Position numbers and translations under genes: made by a program. A DNA stretch of 64,000 nucleotides from Melanopsichium pennsylvanicum. Taxonomy: Eukaryota; Basidiomycota; Ustilaginomycetes; Ustilaginales. How positions within the stretch are numbered: position 1 is the stretch's first letter; each line of letters begins with the position of its first letter. Shown one piece after another: positions 43,913-52,671 of the stretch. The notes below the pieces were generated by a model. It saw only the letters and a list, made by a program, of their open reading frames with translations. It did not search any database and was not told the origin of the DNA. The stretch is taken from NCBI GenBank assembly GCA_900208305.1, contig OAPG01000009.1, forward strand, positions 248,001 through 312,000. The letters run 5' to 3'.

Positions 43913-45778
43913 TCAAGGTCGAACAGTGGATACGAGCGAGTCGTCCAGGCATCCACTCTGCTGCAAGTGTGCCATCACGCCTCCCACCAAATGCAGCGAT
44001 CCAGATACCAAACACTCCGTCTTTCCATTTTGCGCCATCTCGACCACATGGTTGTGCATAGCCTGAATGCTCGGCATAATCTTGACTTGGGTCGATGACT
44101 CAGGTACCAGCTCCTTCCACGTCTCAGCAAGCTGCTTTTGCACCGTCAAGTTGACCAGTTCGTCATCGTCCAACAGCTTCGAAGTTAACTCGGACGACCA
44201 TCCTCCACCTTCAAACGTAATGTTGGTGGTAAAGATCGCTTCGTTAAAGTAGTCTCTTGCCAGCGCGTACTTTGATCTACCGCCGCATGCCCCCACTTGA
44301 CCGCCAAGACCCTTCTCCACCGTATCCAGAACAGCACAGAGCAGCTCATGTGCACTACGACCGTTGGTGCAGTTGAATACAAACACGCGCTTGCTACATT
44401 CCTTGCTCGACTTAGCTTGACGCTCCTGCATGGCTGTGAACCACTCAAGGCAGACGCCGAGCGAGTCGGTGGTGTGCGCTCCGTCTAGATACCATGTCAA
44501 TCCAAGGTCTTTGCGCGCACTAGGTACGGTTTGACAACGTCCAGGCCATCTCGCATCTTCCAATCCCTTTTTCTGCCATATCGTCAGCAGATCATCATTT
44601 CCATCCTGGGCCGACACTCTATGTGCTGTCTCTTTGAACATCGATCGTCCTGCCTCCGAGTCGAGGTATGCATTCACGAGCTCTAGTGCCACGCTTGCGT
44701 TGGTGCGCTGATGGAATCCTGGAAGACCGAGGCTCACTACGTTCGTATCTTCCGTGCCGAGTGCTGCAGCTTCAGATCCAAGCGCAGGATGCACATCAAC
44801 GATCTTGAGGTCGCTCACGCCCACCTCTTTCGCCACTCGACTCACTTCGTCCAAAGCCTTGCCTGGTTGGTGCGCCCAACACACCGCTGGAGCCTGCGGT
44901 TTGAAAATGCCCGCTTTTTGCACACCGATCTCTTCCACTGTGTTGCCGAGGATCGCAGTGTGGTCCAATCCAAGCTGTGTGATACCCGCTACGACGCACT
45001 TGGGCACGATGTTTGTCGAATCATACTTTCCCCCAATACCCACTTCCAGAATCACCGGCTGCACACCTTCACTCAGGAAAATGTGGAAAGCGAGCAGCGT
45101 CAAGAAGCGGAAATATACAGGTCGCAAAGGCGTCAATTCCAACTTTCGCTCCGGATTAGCCTCTAATCTATCCCACACCTGCCAGAAGTACCTGGTAAAG
45201 AGTTCGTGTGATATCGGCTGACCATTGATGCGAATGCGCTCGCGGACGCTCGTCATGTGCGGCGAGGTGTAAAGTCCTATTTTAGATTGAGCGGTTCCAT
45301 CCAACGGTGAGAGTTGACGCAGGAGAGAGTCGACAAAGGCTGAAGTGCTACCTTTACCTTTGGTACCGGTGATGTGGATGACGTTGAGTCGATTCAGGTC
45401 AGAAGTGGTGTAGCCGATGCGTTCGAGATACTCGACCATTTCGGGGATGGCGAAATCAAGCAATCGTCCCCCGGACTTGCGAAGAGCTTCGATGGTGGCA
45501 GCATTGCTCTGGAGTGAGTTAAGCGCGTCGATAGCGTCATCATAGGTACGAAGTGCGGTGGAAGATGTGATGCTGCTTTCGGCTTGGGCGGCGTTGGACA
45601 TCGTGGCAAATCTGCGCGGCGGTACGAACGAAAGACTTTGTGCGATTGCGAGTGGGACAGCTGTTCGAGAAGAAACGTTGCGCAGAGTCCGAACAGCAAA
45701 GTCAGTCGGTAGCTTACCGTGTAAGGAGCGGAGGGAGTTTTGGCGGGATCGAAAGGCCGTGATGGACAAAACCTTCAT
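43913..45778 (-). CDS. MET7: Folylpolyglutamate synthase
   Basis: Adds glutamates to tetrahydrofolates using ATP, retaining folates in cytosol and mitochondria. It has 621 residues from the ATG at 45778. The N-terminus has a mitochondrial-type presequence (many Arg/Ser, no acids in about the first 20: MKVLSITAFRSRQNSLRSLH). A second Met at residue 60 (MSNAAQAESS) could start a cytosolic form, as known for human FPGS. The ATP-binding P-loop is VIHITGTKGKGSTSAF at about 133-148. The folate-binding segment TSPHMTSVRERIRINGQPIS follows. Other Mur-ligase signatures are VILEVGIGGKYDSTN, TQLGLDHTAILG and the C-terminal TWYLDGAHTTDS with VFNCTNGRS. Length is in the family range with an extended tail. 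It is divergent from the cyclase-family gene. Confidence 0.96.
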   Translation of the reverse strand: MKVLSITAFRSRQNSLRSLHGKLPTDFAVRTLRNVSSRTAVPLAIAQSLSFVPPRRFATMSNAAQAESSITSSTALRTYDDAIDALNSLQSNAATIEALRKSGGRLLDFAIPEMVEYLERIGYTTSDLNRLNVIHITGTKGKGSTSAFVDSLLRQLSPLDGTAQSKIGLYTSPHMTSVRERIRINGQPISHELFTRYFWQVWDRLEANPERKLELTPLRPVYFRFLTLLAFHIFLSEGVQPVILEVGIGGKYDSTNIVPKCVVAGITQLGLDHTAILGNTVEEIGVQKAGIFKPQAPAVCWAHQPGKALDEVSRVAKEVGVSDLKIVDVHPALGSEAAALGTEDTNVVSLGLPGFHQRTNASVALELVNAYLDSEAGRSMFKETAHRVSAQDGNDDLLTIWQKKGLEDARWPGRCQTVPSARKDLGLTWYLDGAHTTDSLGVCLEWFTAMQERQAKSSKECSKRVFVFNCTNGRSAHELLCAVLDTVEKGLGGQVGACGGRSKYALARDYFNEAIFTTNITFEGGGWSSELTSKLLDDDELVNLTVQKQLAETWKELVPESSTQVKIMPSIQAMHNHVVEMAQNGKTECLVSGSLHLVGGVMAHLQQSGCLDDSLVSTVRP

Positions 45779-46716
45779 AGACTGCCGTTAATTTAGGACA
45801 GCGTAGCGGGCGTCGAGATGGATGAAATCAGGTAGTAACTGAAGAAATTGATGATAGATTGAACAGACCCTTGCTACGATGCACAGCGAGCTGTACAGTT
45901 TTGGTCCACGAGCACTAAAGTGGAGCTGCCAAAATGGTAGCCAAGATGGGCAAAAGTTGTGCAATCGTCCAGCATCTTGGACGTGGGATTCTTGAACCCT
46001 TCTTTTCTTCCGAACTCCTGACTCGAACCACTAACAAAAAAAAAAGGGTTGGACTGTGCTGAAAAGCACTTGTGTAGGTATAACATGTTCAGAAATTTAC
46101 AACAAACGCGGGGCCCCAAGGCCATTAACGCTGCAGGTCAAGCCTAAACAGCGCATGCATGCTAAAGTTGACCTGTCTCGAATCACGTACACACAAATAG
46201 CGTGTGTGGAGACAGTGTGCCCCGTTTCGTACGTCCATGTGCATCCCAGAAAAGTGAATCATAGTTGCTGGATGAACTAAATGATTCGCAGCAAAGGTAA
46301 GACCCCGGATGACCGCTCCGGGTCCCACCAAGAGCGTGGACATGAGATTTTTAGTTGGTTCAGTACAAAGCGCGGCTGAGCTCCAACACCCAGGTGCCAT
46401 ACCAGTGTTCCGCTTTCTTTTTGGCCTGCGTTGGCCCATCCGCTTCGAATGATATTTTGCGTTTGTCACCCTCTTGAGCCTTTGACAGCTCTGTCAGACT
46501 GTGAAAGCACACGCGCACACATATACGCTCATCAAGACCATCGGCACGCCCGCCTTGGTAGCTTGCCATCCTGCTCTTACATCAGTCCACTCGATAGTAT
46601 CGCTTCCCATCGCGTCGGACACACCCGATAGTCTTGTCACTGCCCCGTCACCAAAGGCATTTTCGGATCTGGACCGAACTTGATCCACTCACAGCTATTG
46701 CTTGACAACCAACACC
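45779..46716. other. Divergent region between FPGS (-) and cyclase-family gene (+)
   Basis: 938 bp with no convincing coding region. On the plus strand a GTAAGA near 46294 and a pyrimidine-rich CAG near 46490 could bound a leader intron of the downstream gene; not shown. Confidence 0.55.
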
Positions 46717-48450
46717 ATGGTCGACTCTCCAAGCAAAGCCGCCGTGGCCACCAAAGAATCCGAACACGAATCTATTCGCAAGGCGGACGATAATCGCCAC
46801 AATGACCATGATCCAGAATCCAACCGACAACGTATAGCCTCAATAGCCTCGCGCTTTGGCGGTCTCGCAGCCCAAGCCTCGACTCAAGCCACCCAAAAGT
46901 CAACCGCTGCTGCCACTGCGGCTGGCGAACAAGTGGCTCAAGTTGTTTCCACCACGCGCAATGCAGCTGCCACTCAGACAGTAGGCTTGCTCCAGGCTAT
47001 GGCGCTCACTTCCAAGAACGCGTCTTCTACCTCGGACAAGGACCGCAATACTTCCGCAAAGCCATGGTACGGATACGAGTCGCCTCTCCAAGCACGTCGT
47101 AGGCTGGCAGAGTATGAGTCGCCACTGCACGCACGCAGGAGGTTGGCTGCCATCGCTTCTCAACTCGGCTTGGCTACGAGTAGCGCTAAACAGGCTCCAA
47201 GCTTGTTGAGTGCTTTGAGCTCTTCTTCTCCCCATCACCACGCCGCGTCCTCTTCCAGCTCCACCAAATGGGACACGATACAACTGCCGGAATACAAAGA
47301 TCTTCCTAGTGAGGGCGGTTGGCCCGCATGTGCCTGGTCAGTTTGGGGCCAAGGTGATCAATTGGGCACAGTCAACCTTCTCACCCCAGCCCTGGTCCTG
47401 CGTGCTGCCAAGGAGCAAATCAAGACCGGACGCACAGTATCTCTCAACTGGCCGGTGCATTTACCTGCCGAGCCCTTTTTCCGTCGAAAGGCCTTTACTC
47501 ACAAGCCGTTTGGCAAAGGTGGGCCGGGGTACACCGGTCCTAGGGACGCATACGTTGCGCACATTCGCAAGGCTCATCCCGATATCAAGGTGGTAGATGA
47601 CGACAGAGTGCCCATCAGCGACGAAATTGTTGAACTGAATACGCAAAGTGGAAGTCAATGGGATGGCTTTCGACATTTTGGACACATGCCTCTCAACGTC
47701 TTTTACGGTGGCGTGAAGCGGGGCGATATTCACGACACGTTCGCCGACACATCTCCGCAACCAGGCGATCCGAAGACTTGGAACAGCAAAGAAGCAAAGA
47801 AGAGAAACGCTCTAGGCATTCACCATTTGGCCAACCACGGAATTTGTGGTCGAGGAGTGCTGCTAGATGTGTTTGAATATCTTTCGCACCACGGCACAAA
47901 TCACGTTGAGCGAGATGACTATGCTTATTCTCACTGGTCGTCTTACGGTGGTGGAAAGGCGTATGATCCACGTACAGGTTTCCGTATCACCGTTGCCGAT
48001 CTGGTGGCTACGGCAAAACATCAAAATGTCACTTTCCGAAGGGGTGACATTCTGCTCATTCGATCCGGCTTCACTGCACGCTATTACTCCATGTCTCCCA
48101 CCGAACGAGCCGCTTGGTCGGACCCAACTTCCAAAAAGGGAGCAGAAGGAATGGAGTTTGCAGGGGTCGAACAGTGTGACGAGATGAAAGCGTTCATGTG
48201 GAATCATCATTTCGCTGCAGTAGCGGCAGACAATCCTGCATTCGAAGTTAGACCGACCAAGCAAGGTGAAGCCATGTTGCACGAAACGTTTTTGGCAATG
48301 TGGGGGATGCCTATTGGTGAATTGTTCGATCTCGAAACGTTGGCGCAAGAATGTAGAAACCAAATGAGGTGGGAGTTTTATTTCACAAGTTGGCCTTTGA
48401 ATTTGTTCGGTGGTATTGCTAGTACTGCTAATGCTAGTGCTACTTTCTGA
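46717..48450 (+). CDS. Putative cyclase-family (kynurenine-formamidase-like fold) protein with long N-terminal extension
   Basis: It has 577 residues from the ATG at 46717, which has a good context (ACCATGG); the frame is open 15 nt further but without ATG. The first 195 residues are Ala/Ser/Thr-rich and include a direct duplication, YESPLQARRRLAE then YESPLHARRRLAA. The C-terminal 380 residues read as the cyclase family (PF04199-type): WSVWGQGDQLGTVNLLTPAL, the metal-site region ELNTQSGSQWDGFRHFGHMP, GIHHLANHGICGRGVLLDVF, RRGDILLIRSGFT and a late HHFAAVAADNPAFEVRP. Bacterial members have HxGTHxDxxxH at the metal site; here the first His is replaced (QSGSQWDGFRH), a form I recall as common in fungal members. 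Reaction and substrate are unknown; isatin hydrolases and formamidases are relatives. Confidence 0.82.
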   Translation: MVDSPSKAAVATKESEHESIRKADDNRHNDHDPESNRQRIASIASRFGGLAAQASTQATQKSTAAATAAGEQVAQVVSTTRNAAATQTVGLLQAMALTSKNASSTSDKDRNTSAKPWYGYESPLQARRRLAEYESPLHARRRLAAIASQLGLATSSAKQAPSLLSALSSSSPHHHAASSSSSTKWDTIQLPEYKDLPSEGGWPACAWSVWGQGDQLGTVNLLTPALVLRAAKEQIKTGRTVSLNWPVHLPAEPFFRRKAFTHKPFGKGGPGYTGPRDAYVAHIRKAHPDIKVVDDDRVPISDEIVELNTQSGSQWDGFRHFGHMPLNVFYGGVKRGDIHDTFADTSPQPGDPKTWNSKEAKKRNALGIHHLANHGICGRGVLLDVFEYLSHHGTNHVERDDYAYSHWSSYGGGKAYDPRTGFRITVADLVATAKHQNVTFRRGDILLIRSGFTARYYSMSPTERAAWSDPTSKKGAEGMEFAGVEQCDEMKAFMWNHHFAAVAADNPAFEVRPTKQGEAMLHETFLAMWGMPIGELFDLETLAQECRNQMRWEFYFTSWPLNLFGGIASTANASATF

Positions 48451-48692
48451 GGCGATTGTGCAGGTACAGTAAATTTTATTTGTATTGTAGATTTACATGC
48501 TACAGTGTGTATTGCATGTGTGCACGTTCAAAGCCAAAAAGATATCAGAAACCCAGCGTCAACAGTTTGTGACGAATGGTGCAGACGCTCAAGCAAGTGT
48601 GTTGATGACATGTGTTTTTGTCGTGGTCAAGTGAAATACAACGACAAAACGGGGTTGAGCGGACAAGAAAGGGAATTTTACTTTTCCATTGC

Positions 48693-50987
48693 TCAAGGAC
48701 GAGCATTGCCAGCCTTATTCTTGGACAGAATGATCCTTTTGTACTCTGCCACATCACCATGAAACTTTTCAACTTTTCCATCATCAACAACCCAAAGTTC
48801 CTCTAAACAATTATGAATAAAAGTCTCGTCGTGAGAAATGCAAATGACACCACCGTTAAACTTTTTGATTGCCTCACATAAAGCATCCAAACCCTCTGTA
48901 TCCAAATGGTTAGTCGGTTCATCAAGGAGTAGTACATGCGGTCGCATCATTGAGATATGAGCAAACGCAACACGCGACTTTTGACCACCCGACAGCGTAG
49001 CGATCTTCTGCAAACCCGTCATACCTTTGATACCAAACGCACCCAGATGCGATCGATACTCTTGCTCAGTCTTTCCAGGATATTTAGACTGAAGGAAAGT
49101 CACCGGGTTTGCGTTGAGATCCAGTTGATCGATATGATGCTGCGAGAAGAAACCTACACGCAAGCGCGAATTGCGTTTCTGATCACCTTGCAGTGGTGTG
49201 ATTTCACCCATAAGTAGCTTCATGAGCGTCGACTTACCCGCTCCATTTGGACCCACGACGGCTACACGACTCTGTTGAGTAATGTCGAAATCAACGCTCT
49301 TCAGCAATAACCTGTCGGGCCTGTAACCGAAGGTGACGTTACTGATCTGCAACAGTGGCAATGGCAACTTCTCTGTCTCCGGCAAGCGGAAGTGCACGAC
49401 ATCGTCATCCTCGGGCGGCTCAATGTTGGGCAACTTCTCCAGCTGCTTGATCTTACTCTGTGCCTGAGCAGCCCTGTTGGCGTTGACCCTCCATCGATCG
49501 ATAAACGCCTGCAGCGTCGCTCTCTGCAGTTGCACCGCTTCGTACTCTCGCTGCTGGTTCCTTCTCCTCTCTTCCCTGGTCTGGTAGAACTGGTCAAAGT
49601 TTCCTTTGTAGTAATCCAGCCTCTCGCTGTGCATGTGGATGATGTCTGTTGCAACCCTGTTGAGGAAAGCTCGGTCGTGCGATACGACGAGGAGCGTACC
49701 CTCGTAGTCGTTGACGAAATAGTCTTCGAGCCATGCCAAAGCATTGAGGTCGAGATGGTTCGACGGTTCGTCGAGCATGAGCAGATCGGGCTTGCAGAAC
49801 AGTGCTCGTGCGAGGGCAAGACGCATTCTCCAACCGCCCGAGAAAGTCTTTGTGGGTCGCATCTGATCCTCAGTCTTGAACCCGAGACCGTTGAGAAGCG
49901 ATGCGGCACGTGCAGGACCGGTCTCGGCTTCCATATCGACAAGTTTGGCTTGAATCTCACCGAGGCGGGTGTGAAGTTCTTCTCGTTTAATCTCGCGTTG
50001 CCTAGTGGGCATGTCGACTGCGGAACCCTTGGATAGGCCGGCATCGTCGCCGTTGGCACCCGCTTCGTTCTGTGCAGCTGCGGCGGCGTTGGCGGCGGCG
50101 ACGGCGGCGGCAGCCGAGTCCTCGAGTTTCTGGAGCTCTGCGTTGATCTGTGCTTCCTCCTGGAGGAGCTTCTCACGCCAAACGTCTGCCTTGAGCACGC
50201 TTTCGATGGCCGAGGTATCATCTCCGACGATTTCCTGCTCAACGTACAAGATTGAAATCTGCATCGGGATAGGAATCTCTCGAAGCGCCATGTTTCTGAG
50301 TAAAGTGGATTTACCCACACCGTTTCTTCCGATGAGACCCGCCCTTCTGCCAGCTTTGATGGTGAGTGTCGCATTAGACAAGATACGGTTGGAGCCAAAG
50401 TTGACATCGATGTTAGGCAAGTGGATATCCTTGTTCTTGCCCTTGTTACCGATAGATTCGAGTGGATTTACTTTGAGGAAGAGCTCCTCGTAACTTGCCT
50501 GAGCCTTGCTCTGCTGCACGAGCTTTGACGATTCGTACAGATCACGTTGGGCACGCTTGGCAAGCTTTGCGCGAGTCTTTGCTTCCTGCTTCTCCAGTTT
50601 CTTGACGTCGACCGTGGAGCGATTCTGTTTGGTAGTTCCAAGAGCGATATCGACACCACCGGCGGAGTCAAACCCGGAAGTTCTGGACATTTCGGTGTTG
50701 CGCATATCTACGACTTTGTCCAACCTGGTAAGGCCAGAGGTGTTGGTGTCCGCATCGGTAGGGAGCTTGCTCTGGATGAGTTGGAGAAGTTTTGGAAGAA
50801 GGGCTGAGACTTGATTGGAGGAGGATGGGTCGGAGATGCAAGCTGATTCGAGCATGGGTTTGACCACAGACTCGAAAAGGTCTTCGGTAGGATCATCGGC
50901 GGCATCGTTGATGTATCCGTCAAGATAGTCGACGACGGGGTCGTCAAGTCTAGGCAATGCCTTGCGGATGAGAGTTGCCGCAGCCAT
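48693..50987 (-). CDS. GCN20: ABC-F ATPase Gcn20 (ABCF3 type)
   Basis: Soluble ABC-F protein; in yeast, with Gcn1, it activates the kinase Gcn2 on stalled ribosomes during amino-acid starvation. I start at the ATG at 50987 (MAAATLIRKALPRLDDPVVD), because this matches the family N-terminus. The frame stays open up to 51329, but that part is leader. Length 764 residues, against 752 in yeast. The N-terminal Gcn1-binding region covers about 1-190. The first ABC domain has Walker A GLIGRNGVGKST, signature FSGGWRMRLALARAL and Walker B LLMLDEPSNHLD. The second has VVGPNGAGKSTLMKL, LSGGQKSRVAFAHI and VLLLDEPTNHLD. An ABC-tran linker rich in Arg lies between them. It has no membrane segment. It converges with the cyclase-family gene over 242 bp and is divergent from MCR1. 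Confidence 0.96.
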   Translation of the reverse strand: MAAATLIRKALPRLDDPVVDYLDGYINDAADDPTEDLFESVVKPMLESACISDPSSSNQVSALLPKLLQLIQSKLPTDADTNTSGLTRLDKVVDMRNTEMSRTSGFDSAGGVDIALGTTKQNRSTVDVKKLEKQEAKTRAKLAKRAQRDLYESSKLVQQSKAQASYEELFLKVNPLESIGNKGKNKDIHLPNIDVNFGSNRILSNATLTIKAGRRAGLIGRNGVGKSTLLRNMALREIPIPMQISILYVEQEIVGDDTSAIESVLKADVWREKLLQEEAQINAELQKLEDSAAAAVAAANAAAAAQNEAGANGDDAGLSKGSAVDMPTRQREIKREELHTRLGEIQAKLVDMEAETGPARAASLLNGLGFKTEDQMRPTKTFSGGWRMRLALARALFCKPDLLMLDEPSNHLDLNALAWLEDYFVNDYEGTLLVVSHDRAFLNRVATDIIHMHSERLDYYKGNFDQFYQTREERRRNQQREYEAVQLQRATLQAFIDRWRVNANRAAQAQSKIKQLEKLPNIEPPEDDDVVHFRLPETEKLPLPLLQISNVTFGYRPDRLLLKSVDFDITQQSRVAVVGPNGAGKSTLMKLLMGEITPLQGDQKRNSRLRVGFFSQHHIDQLDLNANPVTFLQSKYPGKTEQEYRSHLGAFGIKGMTGLQKIATLSGGQKSRVAFAHISMMRPHVLLLDEPTNHLDTEGLDALCEAIKKFNGGVICISHDETFIHNCLEELWVVDDGKVEKFHGDVAEYKRIILSKNKAGNARP

Positions 50988-51615
50988 AGTTGCGAGCTGG
51001 GCGAGAGGTCGTAGTGGTGGTGGTGATGGTGGTGGTGTTAGGAGATAGAAAGAGCAAGAAGTTGTTATCAAGTTTCTGAAGGACCCTTTTGGCGTCACCA
51101 GTTGAACATGTGCGAGTGCACGCCTAAAAGCTGCAGAAAAGCGACGACGCAACTTTTTTGGCTGAGTCCAACTTGAAGAACCTTCTTGGACGTTTTTCCG
51201 CAACAATGGCGTTGTTAGATCTTCTTTGGCTGACCTGTGATGACTAATTGACAAAAAGGCACGACCGTGGTTGAAATCACGATCGTCAAGGCACGGTCCA
51301 TAAACGGGAAGAGAGGCGGAGACAGGCAAAATGACGGCATTTTTCAGTTTTGGCGGTCAGAATCCTCCACTTTGAATCCACTCCGCTTCTCAACTGTAAG
51401 TTAGCTGGTGTTCTGTACTGTAATCCAAGTTACCTTAGCTCGCGCGGAAGACGACTTTTGGGTAAAGAAAGCCGCACCATCATTGGAGGAACAACGAGAA
51501 CGCCCGTAATCTCGACACGTGTGTGGACAAACGGACCAGCTGCTGTGAATTACAGCTCGAGTCTCGTCCTTGACCTTCTGTTACACCATCATCTCTACAC
51601 CTAGTTGTTGTCATC
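50988..51615. other. Divergent promoter region, GCN20 (-) and MCR1 (+)
   Basis: Contains a GGT/GGTGAT-rich run near 51010-51042 (probable GCN20 leader) and a TACTGTA motif at 51416-51422. No gene. Confidence 0.6.
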
Positions 51616-52671
51616 ATGTTCGTTCGACCCGTTCTCACTTCCTCGCTCGGCCAAGCCGCTCGCTCGAGCCTTCGCTCCAAGGCCCCCGCTGTTCGTCAGT
51701 ACGCTACCGAAGCAGGCAAGCCTTCCGGCGGATCCAACCTCCCGCTCGTGCTCGCTCTGGGTGGTGTTGCCGGTCTTGGTGCTTGGTACTCACTCGGAGG
51801 CTTTGATGATCCCAAGAAGGTCTCAAACAAGATCCGGGAGAAGGGTAAGGAGACTATCGACTCGGCCAAGGGAGTTGCAGAATCCACCGCCCTAAACAAG
51901 GATCAGTTTGTCGAGTTCACACTTAAAGAGATCAAGCCTTACAACCACGATTCGGCCACCCTCGTGTTTGAGCTACCCGATGGCAAGAAGCCCGGTATGT
52001 CGGTTGCTTCTGCCGTTGTTGTCAAGGCTGTCACCGGCGAAGGTCTCAAGGACGATAAGGGTAAGGACGTTATCCGCCCGTACACTCCCATTACTTCCCC
52101 CGACACTGCTGGCCACATGGATTTCCTCGTCAAGAAGTATCCAGGCGGAAAGATGACCACCTACATGCACTCGATGAAGCCCGGTGACAAGCTCGGCGTC
52201 AAGGGTCCCATCGCCAAGTTCCCTTACAAGGCCAACGAGTTCGAGTCCATCGGTATGATTGCAGGTGGTTCGGGTATCACTCCCATGTACCAGGTCATAC
52301 AGGACATTGCGTCCAACCCGGAGGACAAGACCAAATGCACTCTCATCTATACCAACAAGTCTGAGCAAGACATTCTGCTTCGCGAGAAGTTCGACGAGCT
52401 CGCCAAGAAGGACGACCGCTTCACTGTGGTGTACGGTCTCGACAAGTTGCCCAAGGGCTTCCAAGGCTTTGAAGGATATGTGACGCCCGATCTCGTCACC
52501 AAGCACCTGCCCAAGCCAGAGTTGGGCGCAAAGACGAAATTGTTTGTCTGTGGCCCTCCTCCTCAAGTTGAGGCGATCAGCGGTGGAAAGGGTCCCAAGG
52601 GTAGCCAGGGCGAGCTGAAGGGTCTTTTGGCTCAGATGGGCTACGAGGCTGACCAGGTTTACAAATTCTAG
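51616..52671 (+). CDS. MCR1: Mitochondrial NADH-cytochrome b5 reductase 2
   Basis: FAD enzyme that reduces cytochrome b5 with NADH; Mcr1 sits in the mitochondrial outer membrane and intermembrane space and acts in sterol synthesis and the oxidative-stress response. It has 351 residues from the ATG at 51616. A mitochondrial presequence (MFVRPVLTSSLGQAARSSLR) is followed by a hydrophobic anchor at about 42-62 (LPLVLALGGVAGLGAWYSLG), the bipartite sorting signal typical of Mcr1. The FAD-binding motif is RPYTPITSPD and the FAD-pyrophosphate segment is PGGKMTTYMHSMKPGD. NADH-site motifs are MIAGGSGITPMYQVIQ and FVCGPPPQVEAISG. The C-terminus YEADQVYKF is that of the family. Codon bias suggests good expression. 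Confidence 0.97.
   Translation: MFVRPVLTSSLGQAARSSLRSKAPAVRQYATEAGKPSGGSNLPLVLALGGVAGLGAWYSLGGFDDPKKVSNKIREKGKETIDSAKGVAESTALNKDQFVEFTLKEIKPYNHDSATLVFELPDGKKPGMSVASAVVVKAVTGEGLKDDKGKDVIRPYTPITSPDTAGHMDFLVKKYPGGKMTTYMHSMKPGDKLGVKGPIAKFPYKANEFESIGMIAGGSGITPMYQVIQDIASNPEDKTKCTLIYTNKSEQDILLREKFDELAKKDDRFTVVYGLDKLPKGFQGFEGYVTPDLVTKHLPKPELGAKTKLFVCGPPPQVEAISGGKGPKGSQGELKGLLAQMGYEADQVYKF

Noticed and set aside
49301..50407. 368-residue minus-strand frame overlapping GCN20 in another frame
   Set aside because: It overlaps the ABC domains in a shifted frame and has Arg/Ser-rich shadow composition. The GCN20 frame has all ABC motifs.
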